NCBI GenBank assembly: GCA_934667505.1
Contig: CAKULY010000002.1
Location: 56,939 to 120,938, forward strand
DNA from: an uncultured Treponema sp.
GTDB taxonomy: Bacteria > Spirochaetota > Spirochaetia > Treponematales > Treponemataceae
DNA length: 64,000 bases
Direction: 5' to 3'
The notes below the pieces were generated by a model. That model had not been told where the DNA came from, did not search any database, and worked only from the letters and a program-made list of their open reading frames with translations. The translations under genes and the position numbers were made by a program. Shown in pieces: positions 33,311 through 44,000 of the stretch (positions within the stretch are counted from its first letter, which is position 1; the number at the start of each line of letters is the position of its first letter).

Positions 33311-33344
33311 AATTCAAGATTTTGAGTGCAGGCGTGCCTTGGTT
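33311..33344. repeat. Intergenic hairpin, family C, copy 3
   Basis: AATTCAAG (33311-33318) pairs with CTTGGTT (33338-33344) through a G-U change, around TTTTGAGTGCAGGCGTGC. It sits in the 268-bp gap between cysE and tRNA-Thr; apart from this hairpin and the promoter at 33419 I see nothing else there. Confidence 0.55.
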
Positions 33345-33418
33345 AAATTTATTTTAGATATACTAGCATACATATATAGAAAAAACTAGAATTTTCATTA
33401 AATTTATCAGAAATCTTA

Positions 33419-33447
33419 TTGACACAAAACAGAAGGTTTAATATATT
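33419..33447 (+). promoter_or_regulatory. Promoter of the tRNA-Thr/rpmG/tRNA-Trp unit
   Basis: TTGACA (33419-33424), a 17-bp spacer and TATATT (33442-33447), about 38 bp before the tRNA-Thr 5' end. Confidence 0.8.
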
Positions 33448-33485
33448 CTTAGAACGCATTGTATTGAAAATTACGAGGCGATTAC

Positions 33486-33558
33486 GCCCTTGTAGCTCAG
33501 TCGGTAGAGCGCAGCCATGGTAAGGCTGAGGTCTGCGGTTCGAACCCGCACGGGGGCT
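33486..33558 (+). tRNA. tRNA-Thr (GGT)
   Basis: Acceptor GCCCTTG/CGGGGGC, D-arm GCTC/GAGC, anticodon stem CAGCC-ATGGTAA-GGCTG with GGT at positions 34-36, and T-arm TGCGG-TTCGAAC-CCGCA. The CCA is not encoded. Confidence 0.95.
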
Positions 33559-33595
33559 CGAGGAAACAAAGAATATAATAATTAGGAGTATAGAT

Positions 33596-33772
33596 ATGGG
33601 TAGCAAGAAAAAAGGTGCTGTAGAAATTATAGCTTTGCAGTGTTCTGAATGCAAGCGAAAGAACTATACAACATACAAGAATCGCAAGAATATCACTGGT
33701 AAACTTGAACTTAATAAGTATTGTCCGTTTGACCGCAAGCACACAATGCATAAAGAAACAAAAGCAAAATAA
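33596..33772 (+). CDS. rpmG: 50S ribosomal protein L33
   Basis: A 58-residue protein ([20 protein letters not shown], then YTTYKNRKN and [14 protein letters not shown], ending HKETKAK) with TTAGGAG before the ATG. Zinc-type L33 has two CxxC pairs; here the first is Cys16-Cys19 but the second is Cys43-x2-Asp46, so one ligand is replaced. It lies between two tRNA genes upstream of secE-nusG, the usual bacterial neighbourhood. Confidence 0.95.
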   Translation: MGSKKKGAVEIIALQCSECKRKNYTTYKNRKNITGKLELNKYCPFDRKHTMHKETKAK

Positions 33773-33815
33773 TTAATGTATATTTCCTATCTTAAATGAG
33801 GTAGGTTTATATAAT

Positions 33816-33888
33816 AGGGCAGTAGTTCAGCTGGTAGAGCAGCGGTCTCCAAAACCGCCTGTCGTGGGTTCAAATCCTGCCTGCCCTG
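33816..33888 (+). tRNA. tRNA-Trp (CCA)
   Basis: Acceptor AGGGCAG/CTGCCCT with G73, anticodon stem GCGGT-CTCCAAA-ACCGC with CCA, T-arm GTGGG-TTCAAAT-CCTGC with one wobble. It lies directly upstream of secE, a common placement in bacteria. Confidence 0.95.
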
Positions 33889-33895
33889 ATATTGT

Positions 33896-33926
33896 AGCAG
33901 TTCCGTTATGGAACTGCTTTTATTTA
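33896..33926 (+). terminator. Intrinsic terminator after tRNA-Trp
   Basis: AGCAGTTCC-gttat-GGAACTGCT followed by TTTATTT. A second perfect hairpin, TTTAGGATTT/AAATCCTAAA (33923-33948), follows at once. Confidence 0.8.
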
Positions 33927-33957
33927 GGATTTAAAAACAAATCCTAAAGACGTCTGA

Positions 33958-33992
33958 GCCAAGGTCTTGAACGCGAGTAAGCGTGTCTTGGC
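33958..33992. repeat. Intergenic hairpin, family C, copy 4
   Basis: GCCAAG (33958-33963) pairs with CTTGGC (33987-33992) around TCTTGAACGCGAGTAAGCGTGT. It lies between tRNA-Trp and secE. Confidence 0.55.
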
Positions 33993-34073
33993 AATGCGTT
34001 TTCAGTATATTTCTTTATATTGTTGTTGTCTGGGTTGTCTAGGCAATCTTATCAATCCCCATCTGGAGGAATT

Positions 34074-34256
34074 ATGTCAAAGATTGGTCAGTTTTTCCGT
34101 GAAAGTAAAGCGGAGCTTAAAAAAGTTGTATGGCCTACACGCAATGATGTATTGTCATCAGTAAAAGTTGTGATTATTTCTACAGTTGTTATGGCTGTTT
34201 TGCTCGGTTTGTTGGATACAGGATTTGCTGCCGCATTCCGTGCTTTGATGAGATAG
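34074..34256 (+). CDS. secE: Preprotein translocase subunit SecE
   Basis: 60 residues starting after GGAGGAATT. An amphipathic helix (FFRESKAELKKVVWPTRND) carrying the conserved KKVVWP motif is followed by a single membrane helix (VVIISTVVMAVLLGLLDTGF). SecE clamps SecY in the translocon. nusG follows after 12 bp. Confidence 0.95.
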   Translation: MSKIGQFFRESKAELKKVVWPTRNDVLSSVKVVIISTVVMAVLLGLLDTGFAAAFRALMR

Positions 34257-34268
34257 TGGAAGGTTCTT

Positions 34269-34826
34269 ATGTCTAAGAGTTGGTACATACTTCATACTTA
34301 TACTGGTTATGAAGGAAAAATAGAGCGTACTATAAAAGCTCTTCTTGAAAAAAAAGACCTCGATTCAGCCGTTGTAACAGATGTAAAAGTTCCTGTAGAA
34401 GAAGTTGTGGAAATCAAAGATGGAAAGAAAAAAACTCGCAATGACAAATTTCTTCCTGGCTATATAATGATAGAATTGGATCTTCCTGATATCGGTTGGA
34501 AAGCAACCTGTTCCACGTTGAGAAGAATCCAAGGGGTTACAGGCTTCGTAGGAACAAATCCTAACGAGCGTCCTAGACCAATATCTGCTGCAGAAGCAAA
34601 AAATCTTTTACAGAAGTCTGGTGTAATCAAGGGTGAAAAGACCGTAAAAATTAAGCAAACATATTCTGTTGGTGATGTTGTAAAAATTACTGATGGGCCA
34701 TTTGCTTCATTTAGTGGAAATATTGAAGAAGTTAACGACGAAAAGAATAAGCTGCGTGTAAATGTGCAGATTTTTGGCCGTGCAACTCCAGTTGAAGTAG
34801 ATTTGCTTCAAGTTGAAAAAGTTTAG
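34269..34826 (+). CDS. nusG: Transcription termination/antitermination factor NusG
   Basis: A 185-residue protein. The N-terminal NGN domain has WYILHTYTGYEGKIERTI and FLPGYIMIELDL, and the C-terminal KOW domain has VGDVVKITDGPFASFSGNIEEV. It binds the RNA polymerase clamp and couples to Rho or the ribosome. It has the usual position between secE and rplK. Confidence 0.97.
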   Translation: MSKSWYILHTYTGYEGKIERTIKALLEKKDLDSAVVTDVKVPVEEVVEIKDGKKKTRNDKFLPGYIMIELDLPDIGWKATCSTLRRIQGVTGFVGTNPNERPRPISAAEAKNLLQKSGVIKGEKTVKIKQTYSVGDVVKITDGPFASFSGNIEEVNDEKNKLRVNVQIFGRATPVEVDLLQVEKV

Positions 34827-34836
34827 AACAAAATAT

Positions 34837-34869
34837 CAGGTGCTCACATGCCAGTGTGAGCATTGCCTG
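34837..34869 (+). promoter_or_regulatory. Hairpin in the rplK leader
   Basis: CAGG-t-GCTCACA-tgccag-TGTGAGC-attg-CCTG followed by TTTTT in the 142-bp gap between nusG and rplK. It could be an attenuator; the L1 protein classically autoregulates this operon by binding an rplKA leader. Confidence 0.6.
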
Positions 34870-34968
34870 TTTTTGGGAGGAATACAAGTCCGTTGGACAA
34901 AGGTGTTCCGCTAGAAATTTTTGTATGCTTTTGCATAAAAGGTTTCATACCAATTTAGGAGAATTAAA

Positions 34969-35400
34969 ATGGCAACAAAGAAGGTAACAGCCGTAATCAA
35001 ATTGCAGTGTCCTGCTGGCGCAGCGACTCCGGCTCCTCCAATTGGTCCTGCGTTAGGACCTCACGGTGTAAGTGCCCCTAAGTTTGTACAGGAATTCAAC
35101 GACAGAACAAAAAAAATGGAAAAAGGTCTTATTATTCCAGTTGTTTTGACCGTTTACGCTGACAAATCTTACACATTTATTTTAAAAACACCTCCAGCAG
35201 CTGTTCTTATTAAGAAGGCTTGCAAAGTTGAAAAGGGTTCTGGAAATCCTCTTCGCGACAAGGTGGCAACTCTTTCTCAGAAAGATTTGGAAGAGATTGC
35301 AAAAACAAAACTTCCAGACGTTAATGCTAACGATCTTGAAGCTGCGAAGAAAATCATTGCCGGTACTGCTCGCAGTATGGGTGTAGAGGTGGAGCACTAA
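34969..35400 (+). CDS. rplK: 50S ribosomal protein L11
   Basis: A 143-residue protein with the thiostrepton-region signature [14 protein letters not shown] and the RNA-binding C-terminal domain. Part of the GTPase-associated centre. TAGGAG precedes the ATG, and rplA follows after one base. Confidence 0.98.
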   Translation: MATKKVTAVIKLQCPAGAATPAPPIGPALGPHGVSAPKFVQEFNDRTKKMEKGLIIPVVLTVYADKSYTFILKTPPAAVLIKKACKVEKGSGNPLRDKVATLSQKDLEEIAKTKLPDVNANDLEAAKKIIAGTARSMGVEVEH

Positions 35401-35401
35401 T

Positions 35402-36082
35402 ATGAAACATGGAAAGAAATATCGCGCATCCGCTGCAAAATACGATTTAACAAAAAAATACGATGTAGCATCTGCTTGTAAAATGGTACAAGACATGAAA
35501 TTAGCTAACTTTGATGAAACTGTAGAAGCTCACATCAATGTTAAGTTGGATAAGTCTACTTCTGTACGTGATACATTGGTATTCCCAAATCAATTCAGAG
35601 GTGAAAAGAAAGTTCTTGTTTTCTGTCAGCCTGGACGTGTTCAGGAAGCTTTGGATGCTGGTGCTGCTTATGCAGGTTCTGATGAATACATTGAAAAAGT
35701 TAAGGGTGGCTGGCTTGATTTTGATATAGCTGTAGCAACTCCTGACATGATGAAAGATGTAGGTCGTCTTGGTATGGTTTTGGGTCGAAAAGGTCTTATG
35801 CCTAACCCTAAGACTGGAACAGTAACTAACGACATCGTGAATTCTATCGGTGAACTTAAAAAGGGTCGTACAGAATACCGTGCAGATAAAACTGGAGTAA
35901 TTCATATTTCTGTAGGTAAATGTTCAATGGATCCTGCTAAAGTTGCTGAAAACGTAAATGTATTGATTGCAGAAGTTTCAAAGAAAGCTCCTAACGGAGT
36001 TGTTGAAAACTTTATTCAGTCAATATCCCTCAGTTCAACTATGGGCCCTGGCGTATGGGTTGGCATGAAGGAAGGTGAGTAA
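35402..36082 (+). CDS. rplA: 50S ribosomal protein L1
   Basis: A 226-residue protein with FPNQFRGEKKVLVF, GLMPNPKTGTVTND and EYRADKTGVIHISVGK, characteristic of the L1 stalk protein. It also represses its own operon in many bacteria. The stop is two bases before the rplJ start. Confidence 0.98.
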   Translation: MKHGKKYRASAAKYDLTKKYDVASACKMVQDMKLANFDETVEAHINVKLDKSTSVRDTLVFPNQFRGEKKVLVFCQPGRVQEALDAGAAYAGSDEYIEKVKGGWLDFDIAVATPDMMKDVGRLGMVLGRKGLMPNPKTGTVTNDIVNSIGELKKGRTEYRADKTGVIHISVGKCSMDPAKVAENVNVLIAEVSKKAPNGVVENFIQSISLSSTMGPGVWVGMKEGE

Positions 36083-36084
36083 TT

Positions 36085-36597
36085 ATGGCAATGATGGCAA
36101 AAAAGATTCAGTCTGCAAAAACAGTTGCTATTGATGAAGCAAAAAAATCTTTTGCAGATTACAATAGTTTTATCTTCGCTGATTACCGCGGAATGACTGT
36201 TGAACAGATTTCTAAACTTCGCAAGAAGCTCAGAGAACAAAATGCAGTTCTTAAAGTAGTAAAGAATAACTTTGCTCGAATTGCATTTGAATCAATGGAT
36301 ATAAACAATGTTGCTGATTATCTAAAAGGTCCTACAGTTATCTGTATGGCTAATGAAGATGCAAACGTTGTTGCAAAAACTCTTTTTGATTTTTCAAAAG
36401 AAGCTCCTGTTACAGTAAAAGGTGCTTGCGTTGAAAAAGAAATTTACGACGCTGCAAAAATCGAAGCGTTTTCAAAAGTTCCTGGAAAGAAAGAACTTAT
36501 TGCAATGCTTATGTCTGCAATCAACGGACCTGCTCGTCAGTTGGCTGCAACTATCAAAGCTTACGCAGAAAAGAAAGAAGCAGAAGGTTCAAAATAG
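36085..36597 (+). CDS. rplJ: 50S ribosomal protein L10
   Basis: A 170-residue protein with FADYRGMTVEQISKLRKKLR and VVKNNFARIA; the C-terminal helix (ARQLAATIKAYAEKKEAEG) binds L12 dimers. GGTGAG lies five bases before the first ATG. A start at the third Met (36094) is possible. Confidence 0.97.
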   Translation: MAMMAKKIQSAKTVAIDEAKKSFADYNSFIFADYRGMTVEQISKLRKKLREQNAVLKVVKNNFARIAFESMDINNVADYLKGPTVICMANEDANVVAKTLFDFSKEAPVTVKGACVEKEIYDAAKIEAFSKVPGKKELIAMLMSAINGPARQLAATIKAYAEKKEAEGSK

Positions 36598-36638
36598 TAA
36601 TCTGGCTTTTTTCAAAAAAGATTCTTATGAATCTATAC

Positions 36639-36672
36639 ACGGTCAGGCTTCATAGCTGTCGACTGTCCGTGA
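36639..36672 (+). promoter_or_regulatory. Hairpin between rplJ and rplL
   Basis: CACGG-t-CAG and CTG-t-CCGTG form an imperfect hairpin in the 160-bp rplJ-rplL gap, which is longer than elsewhere in the operon. It may be a processing or regulatory site that sets the L12:L10 ratio. Confidence 0.4.
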
Positions 36673-36757
36673 TGATTTGCAGAAAAATCCGTATGGATTG
36701 CTTACTGCAAGCGCTCAAAAGGGCGTATATTTTATTCATATTTGTGAGGAAGACAAT

Positions 36758-37135
36758 ATGGCAGCATTAACAACAGATCAGATTTTGGACGCAATCTCTG
36801 GCATGACAGTTTTGGAATGTTCAGAACTTGTAAAAGCAATGGAAGAAAAATTTGGCGTTACAGCAGCAGTTGCTGTAGCAGCAGCTCCAGCAGCAGGCGC
36901 AGCAGCAGGTGCAGAAGAACAGACAGAATTTACTGTAACTCTTGATAGCTTTGACGCTGCTAAAAAGATTCCTGTTATCAAAGTTGTTCGCGAAATCACA
37001 GGACTTGGTCTTGGAGAAGCAAAAGCTTTGGTTGAAGGTGCTCCAAAAGAAGTTAAAGCTGGCGTAAGCAAGGCTGACGCAGATGCTATGATAGCTAAGA
37101 TTACAGAAGCTGGTGGTAAGGCTTCAAAGAAATAA
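36758..37135 (+). CDS. rplL: 50S ribosomal protein L7/L12
   Basis: 125 residues from the ATG after GAGGAAGACAAT. It has an N-terminal dimerisation domain, an Ala/Gly-rich hinge ([16 protein letters not shown]) and the C-terminal factor-binding domain ([20 protein letters not shown]). It recruits elongation factors as the L12 stalk. Confidence 0.98.
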   Translation: MAALTTDQILDAISGMTVLECSELVKAMEEKFGVTAAVAVAAAPAAGAAAGAEEQTEFTVTLDSFDAAKKIPVIKVVREITGLGLGEAKALVEGAPKEVKAGVSKADADAMIAKITEAGGKASKK

Positions 37136-37201
37136 GTTTTTGATGCTTATTTAAAACTGTTCCTAGAAATTGCTTTTGCAACTTTTAGGAACAAGCTAGT
37201 T

Positions 37202-37299
37202 TTTAAGTTATTGTAATACGGTAACTTAAATAAAAAGGGTCTGTTTTGAAAATGAGTTTTGCGCTTTTGCAAAAGCATTTTTAAAATAAGTCCCTTTTT
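37202..37299 (+). terminator. Attenuator-like hairpins between rplL and rpoB
   Basis: A perfect hairpin TTTAAGTTA/TAACTTAAA (37202-37230) is followed by a nested long hairpin AAAAAGGG/CCCTTTTT (37232-37299) enclosing CGCTTTTGC/GCAAAAGC-type pairing and followed by T-rich sequence. A leaky terminator here would lower rpoBC expression relative to rplJL, as in many bacteria. The remaining 160 bp before rpoB show no second promoter I can defend. Confidence 0.6.
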
Positions 37300-37461
37300 G
37301 TGTATTTGCTCTTTTTTGAGAGAGTTTTTATTAGGTCCAACCTATTAGTTCTTTTATATTTAAGTAAACCCAAATCCCTTGGGAAATCAGAGTTTTCTGT
37401 GCTGTGCAGAGTTTCTTGCATGTAGCAGATTTCAACTGAATCTATATTTTAGGGGGAACAG

Positions 37462-40400
37462 ATGTTCGCAAAGACACGAACAATCAACCGTCAGTATATC
37501 GGTAAGGATATTCAGAATTTTATGGATGTTCCTGATTTGATATCTGTTCAAACCGATTCTTATGAAAGTTTTCTACAGGCAGACCGCCTTAGAAAAGGTG
37601 AACCATTGCTTAATCAAGGGCTTCAGGAAGTTTTTACTTCTACATTTCCTATTGAAAGTCCTAACGGCGATATGTCATTAGAGTTTGAATATTACGAACT
37701 TGAATATGACAAAATGAAGTTTTCAGAACTTGAATGTAAGCAAAAAGGTGCTACTTATTCCGTTCCGTTAAAAGCAAAAATTAATCTAACATTCTTAAAT
37801 GATGGACATATAATTCAAAAAGACATCTACATGGGCGATATTCCTCTTATGACAGATAGGGGAACCTTTATTATAAATGGTGCGGAACGCGTTGTTGTTT
37901 CGCAGATTCATCGCTCTCCTGGTGTTATTTTTCAGCATGAAAAAGGCGTTTATTCTAGCCGAATTATACCTTATCGTGGTTCTTGGCTTGAATTTGAAAT
38001 CGACCAGAAAAAAGAACTTATTTTTGCAAAAATTGATAGAAAAAAGAAGATTTTGGGTACAATTTTCCTCAGAGCGTTAGGATATAGCACTCGAGAAGAA
38101 ATTATTAGTGCTTTTTATAAAACAGAGAAAACAAAAGTTGAAGATTCTACACAGGTGCGAGAAGCCCTTGTTGACAGAGTTCTTGCTCAGGCAGTTATCG
38201 TAAAAGATGAAAATGGCGAAGAAAAGCGTTTGTTTAATGCGGGCGTTCGGCTTCATCCTCATGATATTGACGATTTGGTTGCTAACAATGTTCAAGAAAT
38301 TTCTGTAATTGTTTTCAGCACAAAGAAAAATCCTAACGATAAAGATGAAAAAAATGATTCGCTTGATTCGCAGATTATAATAAATTGTTTTGAGCGCGAA
38401 GAAGTTCGTTTTGTAAAAGAAGGTTCTATCGATAATGAGCCTACAAAAGAAGACGCTTTGGCTGCTGTTTATGCAATTCTTATGCCTGGCGAACCTATAA
38501 CTGTAGACGCAGCCGAAAAAGATTTGACTACAATGTTCTTTAGTGAACGCCGCTATGACCTTGGTCGTGTTGGTCGCTACAAGCTTAACAAAAAATTTGA
38601 TTATCCTGAGGATGTAAAAGATTTTACTCTCATAAAAGATGATATTATCAATACGATGAAAACTCTTATCAATGTTTACATTGGTGAAGATCAGATTGAT
38701 GATATTGATCATCTTGGAAATCGTCGTATTCGCTGTGTGGGAGAACTTCTTACAAATCAGTTGAAAACTGCGTTCAGCAGAATGGAAAGAATTGTAAAAG
38801 AGCGCATGAGTATCAAAGAAAATGATACAATGAAACCGCAGGATTTAATCTCTATTAAACCTATTGTTGCTGCGATTCGAGAGTTCTACGGTTCTAGCCA
38901 GCTTTCGCAGTTCATGGATCAGGTAAACCCTCTTTCAGAGCTTACTCATAAACGCCGATTAAACGCTTTAGGACCTGGCGGTCTTTCTAGAGACAGAGCC
39001 GGTTTCGAAGTTCGCGATGTACACTATTCTCATTACGGACGTATGTGTCCTATTGAAACTCCTGAAGGTCCAAATATTGGTCTTATAGTTTCGCTTGCAA
39101 TGTACACTCGTATAAATGATTACGGTTTTCTTGAGGCTCCTTACAGAAAGGTTGTGGACGGAAAGGCTACAAAAGAAGTTGAATACCTTTCGGCCATGGA
39201 TGAAGATAAATATTACATTGGGCAGCTTGTTCCTGGAATCAAGGAAGACGGTTCGTTCCCAACGGATATGATTTCTGTTCGCCACCGTGGTGATTATACT
39301 CAGCGTTCGCCAAAAGATGTTCAGTATATCGACGTTTCTCCACGTCAGGTAATTTCTGTTTCTGCATCATTGATTCCGTTCCTTGAACACGACGATGCTA
39401 ACCGTGCTTTGATGGGTTGTAACATGCAGCGTCAAGGTGTTCCTTTGCTGTTCCCAGAGCCGCCTCACGTAGGAACCGGCATGGAACGCAAAACTGCTTA
39501 CGATTCTGGAGTCCTTGTAAAAGCTAAGTACGAAGGCGATGTTACTTATGTTGCAAGCGATGTTATTCGTGTAAAGCCTACAGATTCTTCAGCAGGCGAA
39601 GTAACAGAATATAAGCTTTTAAAATATCAAAGAACAAATAATGACACCTGCAATCATCAAAGACCGATTGTTGAAGTTGGACAGCATGTAAAGAAAGGCG
39701 ATGTTCTTGCCGACGGTCCTGCAACATTTAATGGAGAACTTGCTTTGGGACGAAACCTTCTTGTAGGATTCGTTCCTTGGAATGGATACAACTATGAGGA
39801 TGCTGTTTTGATTTCTCAGCGAGTTGTTCGCGAGGATATGTACACAACTATCCATATTAAAGAGTTTGAAGTTGAAGTTCGAGAAACGAAACTTGGCCCT
39901 GAAAAAATTACTCGCGATATTCCTAACAAAGCGGAAAAGGATCTTGATAACCTTGATGCAGAAGGAATTGTTCGCATTGGCGCAAAGGTTCGTTCTGGAG
40001 ACATCCTTGTTGGAAAAGTAACTCCTAAGAATGATACCGAAACAACTCCAGAGTTCAAGCTTTTGAATTCAATCTTTGGTGAAAAGGCAAAAGAAGTAAG
40101 GGATTCTTCTTTGCACGTTCCTCACGGAATTGAAGGCGTTGTAATTGATATTCAGCGAATGAAGAGAATGGAAGGCGATGAGCTTTCTCCTGGCGTTGAT
40201 GAAGTTGTAAAAGTAATTATTGCCAACAAGCGAAAACTCCGCGAAGGTGACAAGATGGCCGGCCGCCACGGAAACAAGGGTGTTGTTGCGCGAATTCTTC
40301 CGCCGGAAGATATGCCTTATTTGGAAGACGGTACTCCGCTCGATGTCTGCTTGAATCCTCTTGGTGTACCTTCCCGAATGAATATCGGTCAGATTATGGA

Positions 40401-41007
40401 ATCCGAACTTGGAATTGCTGGAAAATATTTAAATCAGTTCTTTGAATCTCCTGTATTCCAGTCGCCAAGCCAGGAACAAATCGCTGATAAGCTGAAAGAA
40501 GCTGGTCTTTCTCCAGATTGCAAGCAAATTGTTCGAAGCGGTCAGACTGGAGAGCCTTTTATCAATCCAATCTTTGTAGGTGTAATTTACTTCCTAAAAT
40601 TGCATCACTTGGTTGATGATAAGATGCACGCTCGTTCTACAGGACCTTATTCTCTTGTAACTCAGCAGCCGCTTGGCGGTAAAGCTCAGTTTGGTGGTCA
40701 GCGTCTTGGAGAAATGGAAGTTTGGGCTCTTGAAGCTTATGGCGCTGCAAACTGTCTTCAGGAAATGATGACAATCAAGTCTGATGATATGGTTGGTCGT
40801 TCAAAGATTTATGAATCTATTGTAAAAGGCGACCCATCTTCTCCAGCAGGTGTTCCAGAGGCATTCAATGTAATGGTTCAGGAATTGCGTGGATTGGCAC
40901 TCGATTTTACGATTTACGATGACAAGGGCAAGCAAATTGCGCTTACAGAACGTGATCAAGAATTGATTGACAAAGCTTCGTCTGGTTTTGACAAAGAAGC
41001 AAGATAA
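37462..41007 (+). CDS. rpoB: RNA polymerase beta subunit
   Basis: An 1181-residue protein, shorter than the E. coli subunit (1342). The rifampicin region is visible at about residues 475-515: [20 protein letters not shown], then [11 protein letters not shown]. Asn501 corresponds to E. coli Ser531; Asn here has been linked to natural rifampicin resistance in spirochaetes. The catalytic [11 protein letters not shown] lysines and the C-terminal clamp segment are present. AGGGGGA precedes the ATG; rpoC follows after 13 bp. Confidence 0.98.
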   Translation: MFAKTRTINRQYIGKDIQNFMDVPDLISVQTDSYESFLQADRLRKGEPLLNQGLQEVFTSTFPIESPNGDMSLEFEYYELEYDKMKFSELECKQKGATYSVPLKAKINLTFLNDGHIIQKDIYMGDIPLMTDRGTFIINGAERVVVSQIHRSPGVIFQHEKGVYSSRIIPYRGSWLEFEIDQKKELIFAKIDRKKKILGTIFLRALGYSTREEIISAFYKTEKTKVEDSTQVREALVDRVLAQAVIVKDENGEEKRLFNAGVRLHPHDIDDLVANNVQEISVIVFSTKKNPNDKDEKNDSLDSQIIINCFEREEVRFVKEGSIDNEPTKEDALAAVYAILMPGEPITVDAAEKDLTTMFFSERRYDLGRVGRYKLNKKFDYPEDVKDFTLIKDDIINTMKTLINVYIGEDQIDDIDHLGNRRIRCVGELLTNQLKTAFSRMERIVKERMSIKENDTMKPQDLISIKPIVAAIREFYGSSQLSQFMDQVNPLSELTHKRRLNALGPGGLSRDRAGFEVRDVHYSHYGRMCPIETPEGPNIGLIVSLAMYTRINDYGFLEAPYRKVVDGKATKEVEYLSAMDEDKYYIGQLVPGIKEDGSFPTDMISVRHRGDYTQRSPKDVQYIDVSPRQVISVSASLIPFLEHDDANRALMGCNMQRQGVPLLFPEPPHVGTGMERKTAYDSGVLVKAKYEGDVTYVASDVIRVKPTDSSAGEVTEYKLLKYQRTNNDTCNHQRPIVEVGQHVKKGDVLADGPATFNGELALGRNLLVGFVPWNGYNYEDAVLISQRVVREDMYTTIHIKEFEVEVRETKLGPEKITRDIPNKAEKDLDNLDAEGIVRIGAKVRSGDILVGKVTPKNDTETTPEFKLLNSIFGEKAKEVRDSSLHVPHGIEGVVIDIQRMKRMEGDELSPGVDEVVKVIIANKRKLREGDKMAGRHGNKGVVARILPPEDMPYLEDGTPLDVCLNPLGVPSRMNIGQIMESELGIAGKYLNQFFESPVFQSPSQEQIADKLKEAGLSPDCKQIVRSGQTGEPFINPIFVGVIYFLKLHHLVDDKMHARSTGPYSLVTQQPLGGKAQFGGQRLGEMEVWALEAYGAANCLQEMMTIKSDDMVGRSKIYESIVKGDPSSPAGVPEAFNVMVQELRGLALDFTIYDDKGKQIALTERDQELIDKASSGFDKEAR

Positions 41008-41020
41008 TAGGAGATATTAA

Positions 41021-44000
41021 ATGCGTGATATTCAAGATTTCGCAAGTCTTAAAATAAAATTGGCTTCTCCAGATACCATTCGTGCATGGTCTTATGGTGA
41101 AGTAAAGAAACCGGAAACTATAAATTATCGAACTCTTCGTCCGGAGAAAGACGGTCTTTTTTGCGAACGCATTTTCGGAACTACAAAGGAATGGGAATGT
41201 TATTGCGGAAAATTTAAGTCTATTCGCTATAAAGGTGTAATTTGCGACCGCTGCGGCGTTGAGGTTACTCACTATAAAGTTCGCCGTGAACGCACTGGTC
41301 ATATTGAGCTTGCAGCTCCTGTAAGCCACATTTGGTATTACCGCTCTGTTCCTAGCAGAATGGGTCTTCTTTTGGATATGCAGGTTGCTCAGCTTCGTTC
41401 TGTGCTCTATTACGAAAAATATATTGTAATTGATGCTGGCGACACTGACTTAAAAAGAATGCAGCTTCTTTCTGAAGATGAATACCTTGAAGCTCGTGAC
41501 CGCTATGGTGAAACTTTCACTGCGGATATGGGCGCAGAGGCTATTAAAACGCTTTTAGACCAAACTGATTTGGACGCTCTCGCTGCGGAATTGCGTGCAA
41601 AGATGATTGAAAAAGGCGCAAAAAGCGATAAGCGTCTTTTAAAGCGCATTGAAATTGTAGAAAATTTCCGCTCTTCAGGAAATAAAGCGTCTTGGATGAT
41701 TTTGGATGTTATTCCAGTAATTCCGCCTGATTTGCGTCCAATGGTTCAGCTTGATGGCGGAAGATTTGCGACATCAGACTTGAACGACCTTTATCGCCGT
41801 GTAATAAACAGAAATAATCGCTTGAAAAGACTTCAGCAGCTTTCTGCTCCGGATATTATTATTCGCAATGAAAAACGCATGCTTCAGGAAGCTGTTGACG
41901 CTTTGTTTGATAATTCAAAACGCAAGCGGGTTGTAAAGGGCGCTTCAAACCGACCATTAAAGTCTATTTCGGACATGATAAAGGGTAAGCAAGGTCGTTT
42001 CCGTCAGAATCTTCTTGGTAAACGCGTTGACTATTCAGGACGTTCAGTAATCGTTGTTGGTCCGGAATTAAAACTTTGGCAGTGCGGTCTTCCAACAAAA
42101 ATGGCACTGGAACTTTTTAAGCCATTTATAATGAAGAAACTCGTTGATAAAGGCGTAGTCACAAATATAAAACGAGCTAAAATGCAGGTAGAGGCCGAAG
42201 CTCCAGAGGTATTCAGTATTCTTGACGAAGTGGTTCGCGAGCATCCTGTAATGCTCAACCGAGCACCTACACTTCACCGGCTTGGTATCCTTGCGTTTGA
42301 ACCTGTTCTTGTTGAAGGAAAGGCTCTTAAGCTTCATCCTCTTGCTTGTAAGTCGTTTAATGCCGACTTTGATGGCGACCAGATGGCTATTCACGTTCCT
42401 CTTACTCAGGCAGCGCAGATGGAATGTTGGACTTTGATGCTTTCTGCAAGAAACTTGCTCGACCCTGCAAACGGAAACACAATTGTTGCGCCTTCTCAGG
42501 ATATGGTTCTTGGTATTTACTACATGACTTCCATAAAGCCTGGCTCAAAGGGGACAGGAAAACGCTTTAGCGATTCTGATGAAGTTCGGCTCGCTGCGGA
42601 AAGCGGCGCAATTGAATGGCAGGCTGCTATAAAAGTTCCGGCTCCAAAAGATTCTTTTAAAGAAGGCGAATTCAAGGCTGGTGACTTAATAGAGACCACT
42701 GCTGGCCGGCTTGCATTTAATGAAGCGATGCCTCAAGAAGTTCGCTACGTAAATGAACTTATGGGCGACAAAAAGCTCAAGGCGATGATTGAACATGTTT
42801 ATCATACGCAAGGCGCATGGCTTACAATTCAAATGCTGGATGCGATTAAGTCGGTAGGCTATAAAAACGCAACTTTCTATGGTGCGACTCTTTGTATGGA
42901 CGACATCATTATCCCTAAAGAAAAGAAGGAAATGGTTGAAAAAGCAAACAAAGAAGTTGAAAAGATTGTAAACCAGTATAGTCGTGGTGAAATTACTGCG
43001 GAAGAACGTTATAACCGGGTAACTGATATTTGGTCTAGAACTAACGAAGAGCTTACAAAGATAATGTACGACAATCTTGGAAAAGATAAAGATGGTTTCA
43101 ATACTATTTACATGATGGCGACGTCAGGTGCGCGCGGTTCTAAAAAGCAGATTTCTCAGCTTGCCGCAATGCGTGGACTTATGGCTAAGCCTAGTGGAGA
43201 AATTATAGAACTTCCAATTCGCTCAAACTTTAAAGAAGGTCTTTCGGTTATTGAATACTTTATTTCAACTAACGGTGCCAGAAAAGGTCTTTCTGATACA
43301 GCGTTGAAAACCGCCGATGCAGGTTACATGACTCGCCGCCTTGTTGATGTCGCTCAGGATGTTGTTGTAAACGATGAGGACTGTGGAACTATAAACGGTA
43401 TTGACTATGCGGCAATCAAAGAAGGAGATGAAATTGTTGTTCATCTTGCAGACAGAATTGTAGGTCACTACACAATCGAACGCGTTGTTCATCCAATTAC
43501 AGGCGAGCTTATTTGCGATGTAAACCAGTATATTGATCCTGCCCTTGCTAAAAAAATTGAAGATGCTGGCGTTGAAAAAGTAAAGCTTAGAACAGTTCTT
43601 ACTTGCGAAGCTCAGCACGGAATTTGTATCAAATGTTATGGACAGAACCTTGCTCGCAATAAGATTGTAGAAATCGGTGAGGCTGTAGGAATTATCGCAG
43701 CTCAGTCAATTGGTCAGCCAGGTACTCAGCTTACTTTGAGAACGTTCCACTCTGGTGGTACAGCCGATAAGTCTACAGAAGATAACCACATTGTTTTGAA
43801 ATTCCCGGCAATTATAACTGATGTTCAGGGAACTCACGTCGAAATGGATGATGGCAGCTGGTTGTTCACTCGTAAAGGTTTTATGAATGTCATTAGAATT
43901 CTTGATAGCATAAAACTTGAAAAAGGTGATGAGCTTTCTGTGCAAGATGGCGTAAGCCTTATGAAGGACAGCTTGCTTCTTAAGAGAGGCGGAAAGGATA

